Assembly: GCA_031472005.1 (NCBI GenBank)
Contig: PZJY01000010.1
Span: forward strand, 2,232,001 to 2,296,000
Direction: 5' to 3'
From: Tetracladium setigerum
Taxonomy: Eukaryota; Ascomycota; Leotiomycetes; Helotiales
DNA length: 64,000 bases
Of this stretch, positions 33,775 through 44,981 are shown in pieces. The notes below the pieces were generated by a model. It saw only the letters and a list, made by a program, of their open reading frames with translations. It was not told where the DNA came from and did no database searches. The position numbers were made by a program, and so were the translations under genes. How positions within the stretch are numbered: the stretch's first letter is position 1; each line of letters opens with the position of its first letter.

Positions 33775-36228
33775 TCAACGTGTAGTCCGCCTTGACCTTT
33801 TCGAAATATGCCACACACGCCTCAACCTCGGATTCATCGAAGCTCGCCTCGAGGCCAATCTAGCAACTAACATGGGTTTCCTCCTGCTTTCTTCCTCTAC
33901 CCTCCCAGCCTCCACTCTCTCGGCCTCCGCTTTTGCCTCCTTCTCAGCAGTCTCATCGATGAGATTCTCAATCTTATCGTCTAACATCCTAACATCTGTC
34001 ATAAATGCCGGTACCGTAAATTTAAGGTGCTTCGAGAAATTTTCTTCTCGATCGAGCCTCGTTGCGTGCATTTTTATCTCCTTCTTCTGCTCTTTCGTCT
34101 GCTTCTCGGTTCGTTCCAGTCTCTGATTCTGAACTTTGACAAGCTGAGTCTGCAGCTGTAGTGTGTTGCTGTACCGTTGAAGCAGCTCATCTTTTCTTTC
34201 GGCTTGCTTACTTTGCTGTTCGAGCTGCGCTTCTAGCGAAGCCAGTTTCTCCTTCTGTTCCTCGAACGCCTCTAACACAGAATTAATGCTCTCATCACAG
34301 GTCTGAACAATCACATCTATTTTCGCTTCAAGTCGTCTCTCTAAGTCATTAAATCGTTCGTTGGCTGCCCTTTCCGTCATTCTTTGTTTCTCCTCATTCT
34401 CGATTTCCAAGGCGGTAAGCCTCTCTTTCGCATTTTTCAGATCGACCTCGAGGGACAAATTAGTTTTTCGCATCTGCTCTTCGTGCTCCCGACGTTCTTT
34501 CATCTCTTCCCCTAGAATTTGCATCCTCATTTCAAGATCACCCATGAGCTCAGTCTGCGTTCCCAGCTGACCATCTATCGCTTTCTTAATATCCTTTTGC
34601 CTCTCTTCAATTTCATCAACTCGATCCCGCTGGATACTCGTTCGCTTGTCCAGCTGCCTTAGTTTGTCAGATTTGTCTCCCTTTTCAATCTTACTTAATC
34701 TTTCCGTAATTGTCTCTAATTTCTCTTTGTTGTTGTCCTCAAAAGTCGTCAGCATTCCACCGAGGTTGGCAACTCTATCGAGTGTTTGTTGCTTCAAAGC
34801 TCCTATTGTCTTCCCATAGGAAGCAGTTGATTTGCTCATTTCAAGCAAAACAGTCTCGTATTCCGCATCGGCTTTTTTCAACTTTGCGATGGATTCCTCC
34901 GCGTTCGAAACACGGTCATTGGCCCTTCTCTCCACGCCATCAACCCTGTAATGGATGTCCTTGATTTCGCTCTCGTTTTGTTCCCTCGCAGACTTGACAC
35001 ATTCGTTGAGAGATTCCATCTCCTTTCTGCTCCTCTCGTCAAAATTGTCGAACTTTTCCGACAAATCATCGATTAGATCCGTGGTCCTCTTCTCAGAAGA
35101 CACTACCCGATTCTCGACGAGTGTCATACGGATACCTTTCTCGGATGCCTCGTTCTCAAGTGCTTGAAAGTACTGAGCCCCGAGTTCTCGTGATGTGAGG
35201 TTTCCTCCTCTGCTAGCGATGGTGGCGATTTCTGGAGGCTGCATGGAGAAGGTGGACGCATTACCCAAGCTTGCTCTTGAATTTGACACGAACATACTTG
35301 TTGTGTTTGAAGGTTTTGTCCCATTTCGTATGCTAAGATTAAGTAGATGCTGCTTCGAGTTCAAGTGCCTTTCGCAATTGAACTTGTTTGCTTGGTATGT
35401 CTTTCCCTCGCAATCGAAGCATTGGAAGCTTCCATCTGTCATCGTAAAATCATGTCCAGGAAATTTGGCTTCTAGCTCCTCTAGCAGTTGCAGGAGGGAT
35501 TCACTCTGAAGAACAGCACAATTAATTTGGGTTAACACAGAATGATGGGAACATGCGCACTATTTGTTGTCTCTTCCATGCTCTCTGCTTATCCTCGAGA
35601 CTGGTTATTGGTACATCCGCATCATCCGCATCAGGGTCTGATTCTTCCCAAGAATCTTGTACCCTCTTGCCTTCTCCCTTAAGTTTTTTGGCTCCTTCGT
35701 AAGTTTCCCTTGGACTGTGGAAATCATAGTTGCTTGACGTGTCACTGCCGCCTACTTCGTTGGTCCTACGACGTTTGGGTGCCTTGGAGTTACAGGATCG
35801 GAGTCGATTTCAGATTGGCTGATGAAAGACATTTGCGGACGTTGAACGGATTCGAAGTTCTGCCATCAATTAGCTAATGCTCATAACCATAACATTGGGT
35901 TATGTAGTAACTTACGTGAGCACCGGCTTCTCGAAATGCTTCAAAGTACAAGAGTCAATATAATCCTGTAAACGAATTTGCAAGACTCACTTGAAGCATC
36001 GGCCTTTGCACCCTCGACCGAAGGTTCCCCCTCCTCATCACCCAGTATAACTCTATTGTGTCTGGCCCCCCTGTACATATTCTCCTTATCTTCTCCCTCT
36101 CTTATTGTCGCACCTCCAAAATCCCTATTCTTTTCATTCTCTATGCGAAGTCCCACCCCTCGGTTCGCACATCCATTCCCACTGTTGTGTACAGGCATCA
36201 AAACTCCTTCACGAACCATTCCTTCCAA
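33775..36228 (-). CDS. Unrecognised coiled-coil protein with a C2H2-like finger
   Basis: Exons 36228-35991, 35938-35916, 35859-35561 and 35505-33775, all with GT-AG introns of 52-56 nt, would give 763 aa if one base missing near 35790 (CCAAGG) is supplied; the phases then fit throughout. Order of parts: a Gly/Asn/Glu-rich start, a basic KAPKRRRTNE patch, an acidic DPDADDADVP stretch, LLQLLEELEAKFPGHDF, a finger-like FQCFDCEGKTYQ with RHLNSKQH, then about 400 residues of continuous heptad-like coiled coil rich in Glu, Lys and Arg. It is probably nuclear and oligomeric; this is inference. The 5' end is uncertain, since an upstream exon may exist near 36290. It is paired with the next gene by layout and finger. 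Confidence 0.6.
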
Positions 36229-36788
36229 AGCCCTTATCGAGACCTGTTAACTTATTTTCGCCTTGGATCTTCAGCGCGGCGTCAAGGTGAGCAATGAATT
36301 TCGGTCCAGGACCCGACGTCTTCAATTGGGAAGAATGGATAAAATGTATGTTACTGTGCGCTGAGGGTGGTATATGTACATTAAGCGGGAATTGGTGGGC
36401 GGTCGAGGCCAATGGGCGAGTGGATGAGATTAGAGAGTTTGGAGGGGAAGTCGCGTCTGCTGGAGAACGCGCTGCTGTTGATGCCAAGTCTCTCGACACG
36501 TGATGTGACAAGTTCTCAAGCGAGTTTGTTTACACAGGATGTCCACGGAGCCACTCTCAAGATATTGTAGTAGTATAACCTTTAAAAGGGCTAAAGGAAT
36601 TAGGAAAGATTGATTCAATCTTGTGCCTTATCAATAGATGTATCAAAGAAAATGTTTTCATGAAAATTAATAATATTAATTATTGCTCAAGTCTATGTAC
36701 TGGTGCCAGGCTGACAACTCTGTGTTGCCTGAGATCTCTCTCCCAGACTTTCTATGGATGTAGTAACTAGCTATTTATACAATGTTTC
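36229..36788. other. Gap between two coiled-coil genes
   Basis: It may contain the true 5' exon of the gene at 33775 (an open frame with DAALKIQGENKLTG lies at about 36209-36300 on the minus strand). Otherwise AT-rich with no supported gene. Confidence 0.35.
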
Positions 36789-39096
36789 TCACAAATGACA
36801 TGTAGATCCTCTATCTTCCTTCACTGCAAAACTTCCCAGCACTGCGAACAGTGTGTAATGCCGGGCATCCCGTCGCGTCGAAGGTCTGGTCGTCTGTCTA
36901 ATTCGAGCGCCATCTATTTCTCGAGGTGCGACTCTGGTACACTCCATCTGAACTTTCATCGCCCTCAATTCGATCGTCACCAGTCTGTTCTGGCTCCATA
37001 ATACCGTGACCCTCCTCATGGCGAACCTGTCGTTGGTGTCTTGCCTGAATTGGTGTTCTTCGCCACTCAGAATTACCACTGCGATCTCGTCGTTGGTCTG
37101 CCCCATCTGTGTAACCCTCATCTCGGCGGTCCATCTGTTGTCTCTGGGGTAGGCCTGAGATTCTCTCAAGTAGTTTGATAGCGCGATGATGCGCTCTTTG
37201 TGATCAGCCATGATGTCTCCGATCTTACTGAATTGGGTTCCGTGGACCTCGAGGAATTGATCACAAAACTCTTTCATCTCTTTCAAGTCATCAAACAGCT
37301 CGCTGACGTGATATTTCAAGTTTGTCATAGTGTTCTGCAGGTTGCTGACTTGACGGGTGAGGGTGGAAATCTGTGCATCCTGTGTAACCTGCTTTGCATC
37401 CTGTTGTACCAGCTTTAAGTTCTGCTGACTGAACGCAAACCACAAAGAATTGATCTGTTGATCAGTTGTGAGAACACTTGGTGCGTCGGCCTCTTGAGAA
37501 TCCTTGCTTGATGAAAACGGATTGGCGGCCATTTGATTTCCTCCCAATGAGAGACCACCAGCTTTTGTATTTCTGGGTGCACTTCGTGGATGATCAGTCT
37601 TGAAGGCAGAAGAGACACTGATGTTGTGAGAGTCTCTTGTGTTGAGGACAGCGGGGTCAATGGTATTAGGGCCATAAGTTTCCATGCCAGACTTCCAAGG
37701 AGATGTCATCGAGGTATGTGGTATTTGCCCAGAAAGTCCTCCAGATGTTGACGGTGCTGCTTTCGAGAATGGACGATTGTACGCACCGCGATCTGCCGAA
37801 GAATGCGATAGATATTTTCCAGATGAGCCAATTGTGTCATCGATGTATCCGTCCCAGTTTGAAGGATTTCCATGGACTCCAACACTTGACCAATTTGATT
37901 TTTGAGCTCCTCGTCGAACAGAGCCTTCATCAGACTTGGTCAAATCGATTGGTTGTGTTTGTCGCTGGTATGCCTTTTGGGTCGTTTCAACCTTCTTGCT
38001 GGCTGGTCGTTGGCTGATCCTGGTGATTTCATCGTCGTGTATGTCTTCTTGTAGATGTCTTATCAGATCGGGAAATGGGGAGGAAGGAGCGAGTAGGTTA
38101 GGCTTGTAGGAGTATTTTGGACATCTGCCACAATAAAACTCAACTCCCGTGACTCCGTAGAGTTTGAAGCGAGGGGGATTGTGAGGATATTCGGATTGGA
38201 GAGAATCAAAGAGATCTTCGAGCCATTGAGGCTGGAACTTCTGCTACAGTTTTTGTCAGTCTATTTCTTCTGTGTGGGAAGATTTCTGAGTAATGTCTAC
38301 ATACCTGTGATCCTGGACCAGCCTTTCTCTGTCGCTTCCGGGCTGGTGGAGATATATCCTCTGATTCCTCCTGAGCCGGCAGAAACAACGTATCCTCATC
38401 GTCATCTGAGTCACTCTCACCGAATGGTTCATCCAGGCGTTGTCGCTTACGATTGTTCTGGTTTGCTTGTTCTGCAGTGCGTTCCCGAAAGTGAACTTTG
38501 GGTCCTTGTACTATCTTTCCATTCTCTACGTGATAAAGCTCCTTTGAGCCCTCTGCTGGTGATTTATCATCGATGTTGTTATAGGAAGATTTTTGACTGT
38601 GTCTCTGCAATCGACGAGATAGTGGGCGGGAGAAACCTGATCTTTCAGATACGCTACCGGCTTGGTCGTCCTCTGTGAACTCGTCAGTGGTGGTTTCCAT
38701 CAGTTTTCCATGATCACGAGAGATGAATGTGTGCTTATACAAGGGAAACTTGGAAACTAGTTCAGCATAGAGGGGAAAAGATCTGCAGAGGGGTATGAGA
38801 TGAAGAGGATGTAGGCTTGTGACGTGCCAACTGGCAGGGTACATACCTTGTATATCCTGAGATGCATTCGACTCATCCGATCTCTGCTCACCTGCAGCCT
38901 TTAGTTTCTCAGCTTCGTTGTATGAGGCGGAAGATTCGATGTCTGTATCGTTTGTTTGATCCTCGCGAGGAGCAATCTCGCCAAACTTGACACTTGCTAG
39001 CAATTCGTCAATGGCGGTATTCTCTGTCAGGTCACCCTCTGTAGCAAAGACATCATCTGGTTGCAGAGAGGCAGACTTGCGGCCTCTCTTCTCCAT
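36789..39096 (-). CDS. Unrecognised nuclear-type protein with finger-like region
   Basis: Exons 39096-38847, 38672-38305 and 38240-36789 give 689 aa exactly in frame. The N-terminal half alternates acidic and basic patches (NNRKRQRLDEPFGESDSDDD, PPARKRQRKAG), which look like nuclear localisation signals. Then comes WLEDLFDSLQSEYP, followed by VEFYCGRCPKYSY and, 25 residues later, RHLQEDIH, a possible C2-H2 metal site matching the neighbour at 33775. Residues about 470-560 form a short coiled coil (DAKQVTQDAQISTLTRQVSN) and the tail is Arg-rich. No catalytic motif is seen and the family is unknown to me. Confidence 0.7.
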
Positions 39097-40812
39097 CGTG
39101 GTTGTTGACGATCTGTGAGACAGACGGCGTTGATATGAAAGCGAGCAGTGCAGAGCAGCTCGCAGATCGCTAGTCGATCTGAGTGCAAAAGTATGCGGTC
39201 GGAATCAGAGAAGGAAGTAGAAAAGGCTCTCGTAGAGAAGGACCAAAAACTTTCGCAGACAATATAAATCTCAAATGTCGGCGGGTGGTGAGCAATCTGA
39301 GTTGATAGGGAGGAGATGGTCGGTTGAGGAAAAGTAAACAGAGGAGGGCTTGGCAGGGGTTCACCACCTTCATAGTCGGCCCCACGCTAGTTGCTTAAAC
39401 TAAAACAATAGTCTCCACAAAAATATGTCCAATCAAAGGACGGTAATAGGATTCATGATAGAAGAGTTCCAAATCATGTACTTACTTCAAAGAATTCAAC
39501 TAAGCCAAAGAGAAATCATGTTTCTTGTACTGTACCTTCTATCAATCTTCCTTTCTTCTAGCTCCAAAACTCATTAACCGGTGGTTGTATTCGCTCTTTC
39601 ATTGCATACAAAGTCTTTTATCTTACCATTTCCAATCATCTTAGCGATTTCACAACGCTTTATTTCTAGTGAATGAAGAATTCATCAAATTTTCAAATCT
39701 CCAAGAACAACTTCACCACTTCTTGAGAAAGAAGCCGTTGATCATCCCCTCAAGCATCGGAATCTATCTAAACTCAATCAAAGTAGGCTCAAATAGACTC
39801 AGAACAATAAAATGTCAATTAGAAGCTATCGCTTAGATCTGCGATTTCGTCACTTCGACCGAGGGTTTTTTGCTCTTCTCTGATGCTTACAAATACTTCA
39901 GATCGATGTACAAACTAGGATTTACTACTTCTTCTAGGCATAAGACAGATTCGATAGCAAATTTTCGTCAAACCTGAAAAAGCATTTGGGGATTGTTTGT
40001 TGGAGTATAACCCGCGCCACTCTTTGGTTCAAATTCCCACCCCACTGCTGAATGGTAAAATCCCAGAGAGTCTTTTAATTTCCCAATCATATGGTCTAGA
40101 CTATTGAATTCCTCATAATAATTATTTGTTATACTTCTTGGAGTTGTCGTTGCTGAGTTTTTGAGAAGTGTTCAGTCGCAGTGGTAGCAAGCTCCAGATT
40201 CGATTAGCCGAAAATTTCAGTCAGCTCACAACCGCTTGTTGTGGTCACGAGTATAATAAATTGAATTGCTTTTCCTCACCAGCCTACAAGCTCTACGATT
40301 TCTTTTGCGAGCATGACCTGGACACTCACATCAGCAATAAAATTCTTATGATTTGATTTATCTCTACCAGGAACTCTTGCTTGCTACTATGCAGGAATCT
40401 GACAAGTAGTTCCAGCTGCCACACATCAAACGCGGAATGCATGGAAAATCAAACAAACTTCCCGAATCGGTCAGCAATCTCAATCGATTTCTTCACGCTT
40501 TCAATACCTTCAACCAATCTGTCTCTTGAGAAAGTTTCCAAGAATGATTAAACATAACATTACTTTCACGAACCCCCTTCTCTTGCCACATTTCACGTGC
40601 CCTTGACATGCCATTTCAGCAGAATTTCTTTATTTTGAAAGTATCATTGATGCAGGGTATTTCTCGCATAGGTATTTAAAATCCAGGCGTCCTCATCTCC
40701 GAAACCAAAGATGATTCTGGAGAGCAATATTATACAATAGCAAAAGTGTGCCCCCCCCCCCCCCCCCAATCCCACTTCCTCAGCAAAACATCTGAGAATG
40801 AAACTTTATGTT
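39097..40812. other. 1.7-kb gene-free AT-rich region with C17 tract
   Basis: No exon was supported on either strand. A run of 17 C lies at 40751-40767, just 3' of the next gene's stop. Such a run is hard to sequence and its length is doubtful. Confidence 0.4.
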
Positions 40813-42799
40813 CTAGGCAGGCTGCTTTTTGGGTCTGCCTCTGCCACGAACTGGCACAAATCCATCTCCATGAGCAGCACTACCGGTGCTCGTAGTAGAG
40901 ACTGCAGCTGATCCTGACATGCCCGCAACCGATGTCTTCTTGCTCTCTACAGCCCTCTCAACCTCTGTCCCCGCTTTCTCCAACGTCTCAAGCCTCTCCA
41001 TCAACTCCCCCAACACCTCATTAGTGTTGTTTTGGATTTGCTTGACCTCTTGAATATGCTTCCTCTTCACCGACACCATCTTTTCATCATGGGCCAGCTT
41101 CTGATTCCTTGCTGACTTTTGATCTGCAAGGATCGATGTGATCCGATTTTCTTGTGCGTTGCATACCTTTCGCAACTCTATAATCTCATTCTGTTGTAAG
41201 ACCTGTTTTGCAGCAGATGAGTTATTTAACGCCGTGATTATAAGAAGTGATGATTCTGATGACGTTCGCAGCTCGTCGGTTTCTCCTTTCTGAGCTTTAA
41301 TAGTGGCTTTCAGAGTAGCAATCTCACATTCTTGAGCGCCGATCACAACCTTCTGAGCATCGTTTTCGATATTCTGAGCCTCCAAGATCTGTCGAAGAGC
41401 TTTAGTTTCCTTTTCCATAGCCACAAATTTAGTATGTGCATAATCATGCTCGAGTCGAGATGTCTCTTCGAAAGACGACCATCTTATTTTTATTTTGTCC
41501 ACTCGATCTTCGAGAGCACTGGCCTGAGCTGGAATAGCTTCCAACTGGGACTGCATTTCATCGACCTTCCCATATAAAGAGGCAAAATCTGCCTGAAGCT
41601 TCGATATGACTTCCGAATGCCTAAGGTTGCGCTTTCTATCTCCCTCCACGGGCTTTAAGCGGGCGGCGTCAACAATTTCAAATGACTGTAGAGGACGAGG
41701 CTCCAGTACAAGTCTCGTGGCAGGATTTTCAGCTAGGGAATCACCTGAGGAAATACTTGTAGCAATTGTATCAGAATTGCGATCGCTCAAAGCGGCGAGG
41801 TCTTTGACTTGCAGTTTTGAGATCGATTTTGTAGGAGATGAAAGCTCAATATATCCTGAGCTACCAAAGGTCTTCGAGGTGCGAGGAGATGAGGTCGTGG
41901 AAGGAACGACAGCAGAATCAGAAGATCTCTGGACCGGTATAGCGAGTACGTTGTTTGACTAAAAAGGTATTTAGCAACAAGATTCTTCTGAAAATAGGGA
42001 TAGGTACATGCCTTGGAACTCAATTTGACCGATACAGATATAGGTGTGTCGGAATGCGAAGGTGGTTGTAGTCGAATTTTTTTGGCAGCACGTCCGGCAC
42101 TAGAATTGGCTGCAGATTTCAACTCTTGCGAAATAGATGGAGAGATATCTCGTGGACGCTTTGTTCCAATCGGCCTTGGCCCTACATCCTCCTCATCATT
42201 GCTATGACTAATAGTATTCTTTTGTTTCTTTGGCAACGCAAGGTGTTGGACGGGTGTTTCCTTGGGTAGTGAGGGTCTCTCTGGCTTTGAACCCTTGATT
42301 CCTCCTATTTGAGACTGTAGATTTAGATTCTTACTAGATGAAAGATACTTCTCAAGCTCAGTGAGCATGGACACCGTAGCGCGGGAAAGTTTCGAACGGT
42401 GCAAAGTTTGTTTGATCCATAATGGTGGTTCGGAAGCTGAATCCTTCGGTCGACCTTTTAGGCGGCAAGAATCACTCAATTCGTATATCCAATCCAAACG
42501 GGATGGCTTAAGAATACCATCCTATGCCAATATTATTAGCGCATAATCATCGAGGTAAAAAAATGTGTTGGGCAAAGTACCTTGACCATCTGTTCTAAAG
42601 CGTTTCTGAACAATTTCGTACGACGACTCACATTCCACTCAACGCCAAATAACTTGGGAGAAGGAGTGAAAAGATTAGTGGAGATTACGGGTGGGCCGCT
42701 TCTTGTGAGCCTCGCAACAGTGACTGCCTCGTTTACCAAGTCCCGGTATGCGTCGCATTGAGTGCTCGCCATTGTATCTGTAATATCCATATGCACCAT
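40813..42799 (-). CDS. Unrecognised coiled-coil protein with W...EQMVxDG module and AT-hook-like end
   Basis: Exons 42799-42581, 42521-42012 and 41958-40813 give 624 aa in frame. The last intron would be a GC-AG intron (42011-41959): AAG, GCATGT ... TTTTAG, with a TGCTAAAT branch point; no GT donor keeps the frame. The N-terminal module contains GVEWNVSRRTKLFRNALEQM, VKDGILKPSRLDW and PPLWIKQTL. Middle: Ser/Pro-rich with basic KRPRD and AAKKIRL patches. C-terminal: about 220 residues of coiled coil, ending VRGRGRPKKQPA, a classic AT-hook core (RGRP). DNA binding is therefore plausible. Start alternatives are 42799 and 42772 (MASTQC). It overlaps the next gene by up to 67 bp. Confidence 0.6.
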
Positions 42800-43450
42800 C
42801 GGTCTAGCTTTTTCTTCTTCGTAGATCTATTGTCACCACTGTCTCGAGGCTGCAAAGAAGTCGAAGTTGAAATTGAAGTTGAACCCGAAGCCTCGGCCTG
42901 AAACAGACTTGAACTCGCAGAAGGCACACTTTTCGGTGGCTCAAGAGGCTGGGAAATCGCCTTCTCTTTTCTGGTTTCGAGAAAGTTTTTCAGCTTCTGA
43001 AAGCTGTGGATGGAATCCGGTCTTAAAACAATAGACCTGTGCTTCGTTTATCCAGGCAGTATTGCCGTACGTCTTATATTCTGGATCCGAGAAATATGAT
43101 CTCCCAAGTGAGAGTCTTTCGGGATCTAGTTTCGACTTTTCTACAAATCCATCCTAAAAACAAAGCGATGTAGTGAGCATACGACCGAAAGGTGAGGCAG
43201 GGACGTCGAGCCAGAGAAGGCAAAGTTGAACACAATGAAGGAAGAGATTTGAACTCACGTCGACCATCTGCTCAAATTTTGCCTCAAGAGGAATTCTTTT
43301 GTACCATGTGACTTCTGACGAGGTCTGTCGGGTGGAAGTCGCTGATAGTGGTAGTTGTAGGGTAGGAATGAAGAACAGTAAGGACCTCAGATATGATATC
43401 CTGGTACCCTTGCATGCGATCTTCTTAAATTCTAGAATGATGGCGATCAA
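42733..43450 (-). CDS. Small unrecognised protein sharing the W...EQMVxDG module
   Basis: Exons 43450-43259, 43153-43037 and 42996-42733 give 190 aa in frame; the second intron is only 40 nt. It reads EVTWYKRIPLEAKFEQMV joined by splicing to DDGFVEKSKLDPERLSLG, then NTAWINEAQ, closely paralleling the module in the gene downstream (same W, EQMV, DG, S-LD and WI positions). The tail is Ser-rich and ends in a STKKKKLDR basic patch. It could be a truncated tandem duplicate, or the first half of one protein with the downstream gene: one extra base near 42800 would fuse the frames. The start codon is weakly supported. Confidence 0.45.
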
Positions 43451-43804
43451 TACCCATAGAATTGTGCGGTAGAGCTTGTAATGTGGAGGGTTGTTTTGAA
43501 GAAGAAGTTGAGTATAGAAAGGCTGAGGGTACGCGTTGAGTGAAGCAGGATCACGGTGTCACGTGATGCGACTGGTGAAGAGTTGACCTTTCGGATGAAC
43601 CACTGTTCCAGGCAGTTCACCTTCTTCATTTCTCACTCTTCAGGTAGGTACCTAGGTAGGTATTTATCAATTTATCGGGTATAGTGAGCCCGATTCCATC
43701 TAATTTGCGTCATTTGTGCGACTGACCGTGTCTGTACCTTATCATAAGTCCGAAAAATGCTTCTGCTCTCTGGGTATCATATCATAACTCATATCTCACC
43801 TACC
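43451..43804. other. Gap 5' of the small module gene and 3' of PPM1
   Basis: Promoter side of the gene ending at 42733 and 3' side of PPM1. No gene is seen. Confidence 0.4.
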
Positions 43805-44981
43805 CTACCTCTCTGTTAATATGCCTTTCCTAAACCCCTCCCATCCTCCCCATCCTTCTCCCTTCCATCCCCACACCACAGCATAATGTCCCGCAATAAC
43901 CTTCCACTCTTCTACCTCATCCAGCCCCTCCAAACCATTCACCCTCCTCTTCTCCTCCTCCTGCACCCACTCCTCCCAAATTTTCTCTATGCTTTCTGCC
44001 TCTCCTCCGCCCATGAATCCCGATTCGCCCATCCTCCTCTTCTGATCACGCAAATCCTTATACTCCCTCACCGTAGGCATCGTAATATTCCTCGCCGCAA
44101 GGTTCGTCACCATTTGCTGTCCGAAGGCATCATCAAAGCCTATGGGTTCGTAGAGGATTATGCCGAGGGAGGGGATTGCGTTAGAGAAGAATTTGACGAC
44201 GTCGTGGGCGGTAGAGAGGGGAAGGTAGCAAAGACAGCATTCTGATATTAGGAGTGTGGGGATGTCAGCTTGTATGCCGCGGTATGAATCCAAGCTTTTG
44301 TTTTTGCTGTAGGGAAGGTGTCGCAAGTCCATGGGATGGAAACAATATTGTACGTCCGGACCTTTCATAAATCCCCATTCCGCCTCCTCCCCTACTGATT
44401 CTGGGGATTCTCTAAATAGTGTTTCCCCAGCATCTGCCTCAGATAACTGGGGCTTTTTGGAAACAGTTGCGTATTTCGCACTCGAGACTTCCGGGAAGTC
44501 AAATTCGTGGTAGATGAGGTTGTGGTGTTTTTGTTTTACTCGAAGTCGGAAATAGCGAGTATCGGTACCGGCACCGAGGGAGATGATCTGTTTGGTGGTG
44601 TGGGAGGTGGAGGACAGGAAAGCATCGATGAGAATATCAAGGGCAGTTGTTCGGACGTATGTGCCTGGAGAGCAACAAATTAACCACCATAGTCATTCCA
44701 ATTACAGGAAGAAACTCACCTCTATTGATCACAGGCATCCTCCTTGCCACCCCAGCCCCAGTCACGAAATGCTCAGCAAAGGGATCATCGAAATAACCCA
44801 TAGAAACGGCGCTCAAGCGAGAAACAGCTGCGTCCGAGTCTGTGGATTGAACATCGAGATCTTTCTGCTGGCTGGAATTGAGGGCGCGACCTGGTGTGTT
44901 CGAGCTACCTCGACCTCGACCTCCGCGAAGTCGTGGACCTCCACGGCGGGTTAGGAGGTTAGGGATTTCGGGGGCGGACAT
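43805..44981 (-). CDS. PPM1: Leucine carboxyl methyltransferase 1 (PP2A methyltransferase)
   Basis: Exons 44981-44720 and 44664-43805 give 373 aa. It methylates the C-terminal leucine of the PP2A catalytic subunit using S-adenosylmethionine. Seen: SMGYFDDPFAEHFV, RRMPVINRGTYVRT (completed across the intron), the SAM-binding ISLGAGTDTRYFRL, IYHEFDFPEVS, PTLLISECCLCYL, and IILYEPIGFDDAFGQQMVTN, all in LCMT1 order. The N-terminus carries an extra Arg/Gly-rich stretch (GGPRLRGGRGRG) before the conserved part. The ATG at 44981 was taken; a longer in-frame start at 45125 exists but adds unconserved sequence. No defects. Confidence 0.95.

Noticed and set aside
40010..40060. GGTTCAAATTCC stretch resembling a tRNA T-arm
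   Set aside because: No acceptor stem, D-arm or anticodon arm can be built around it.
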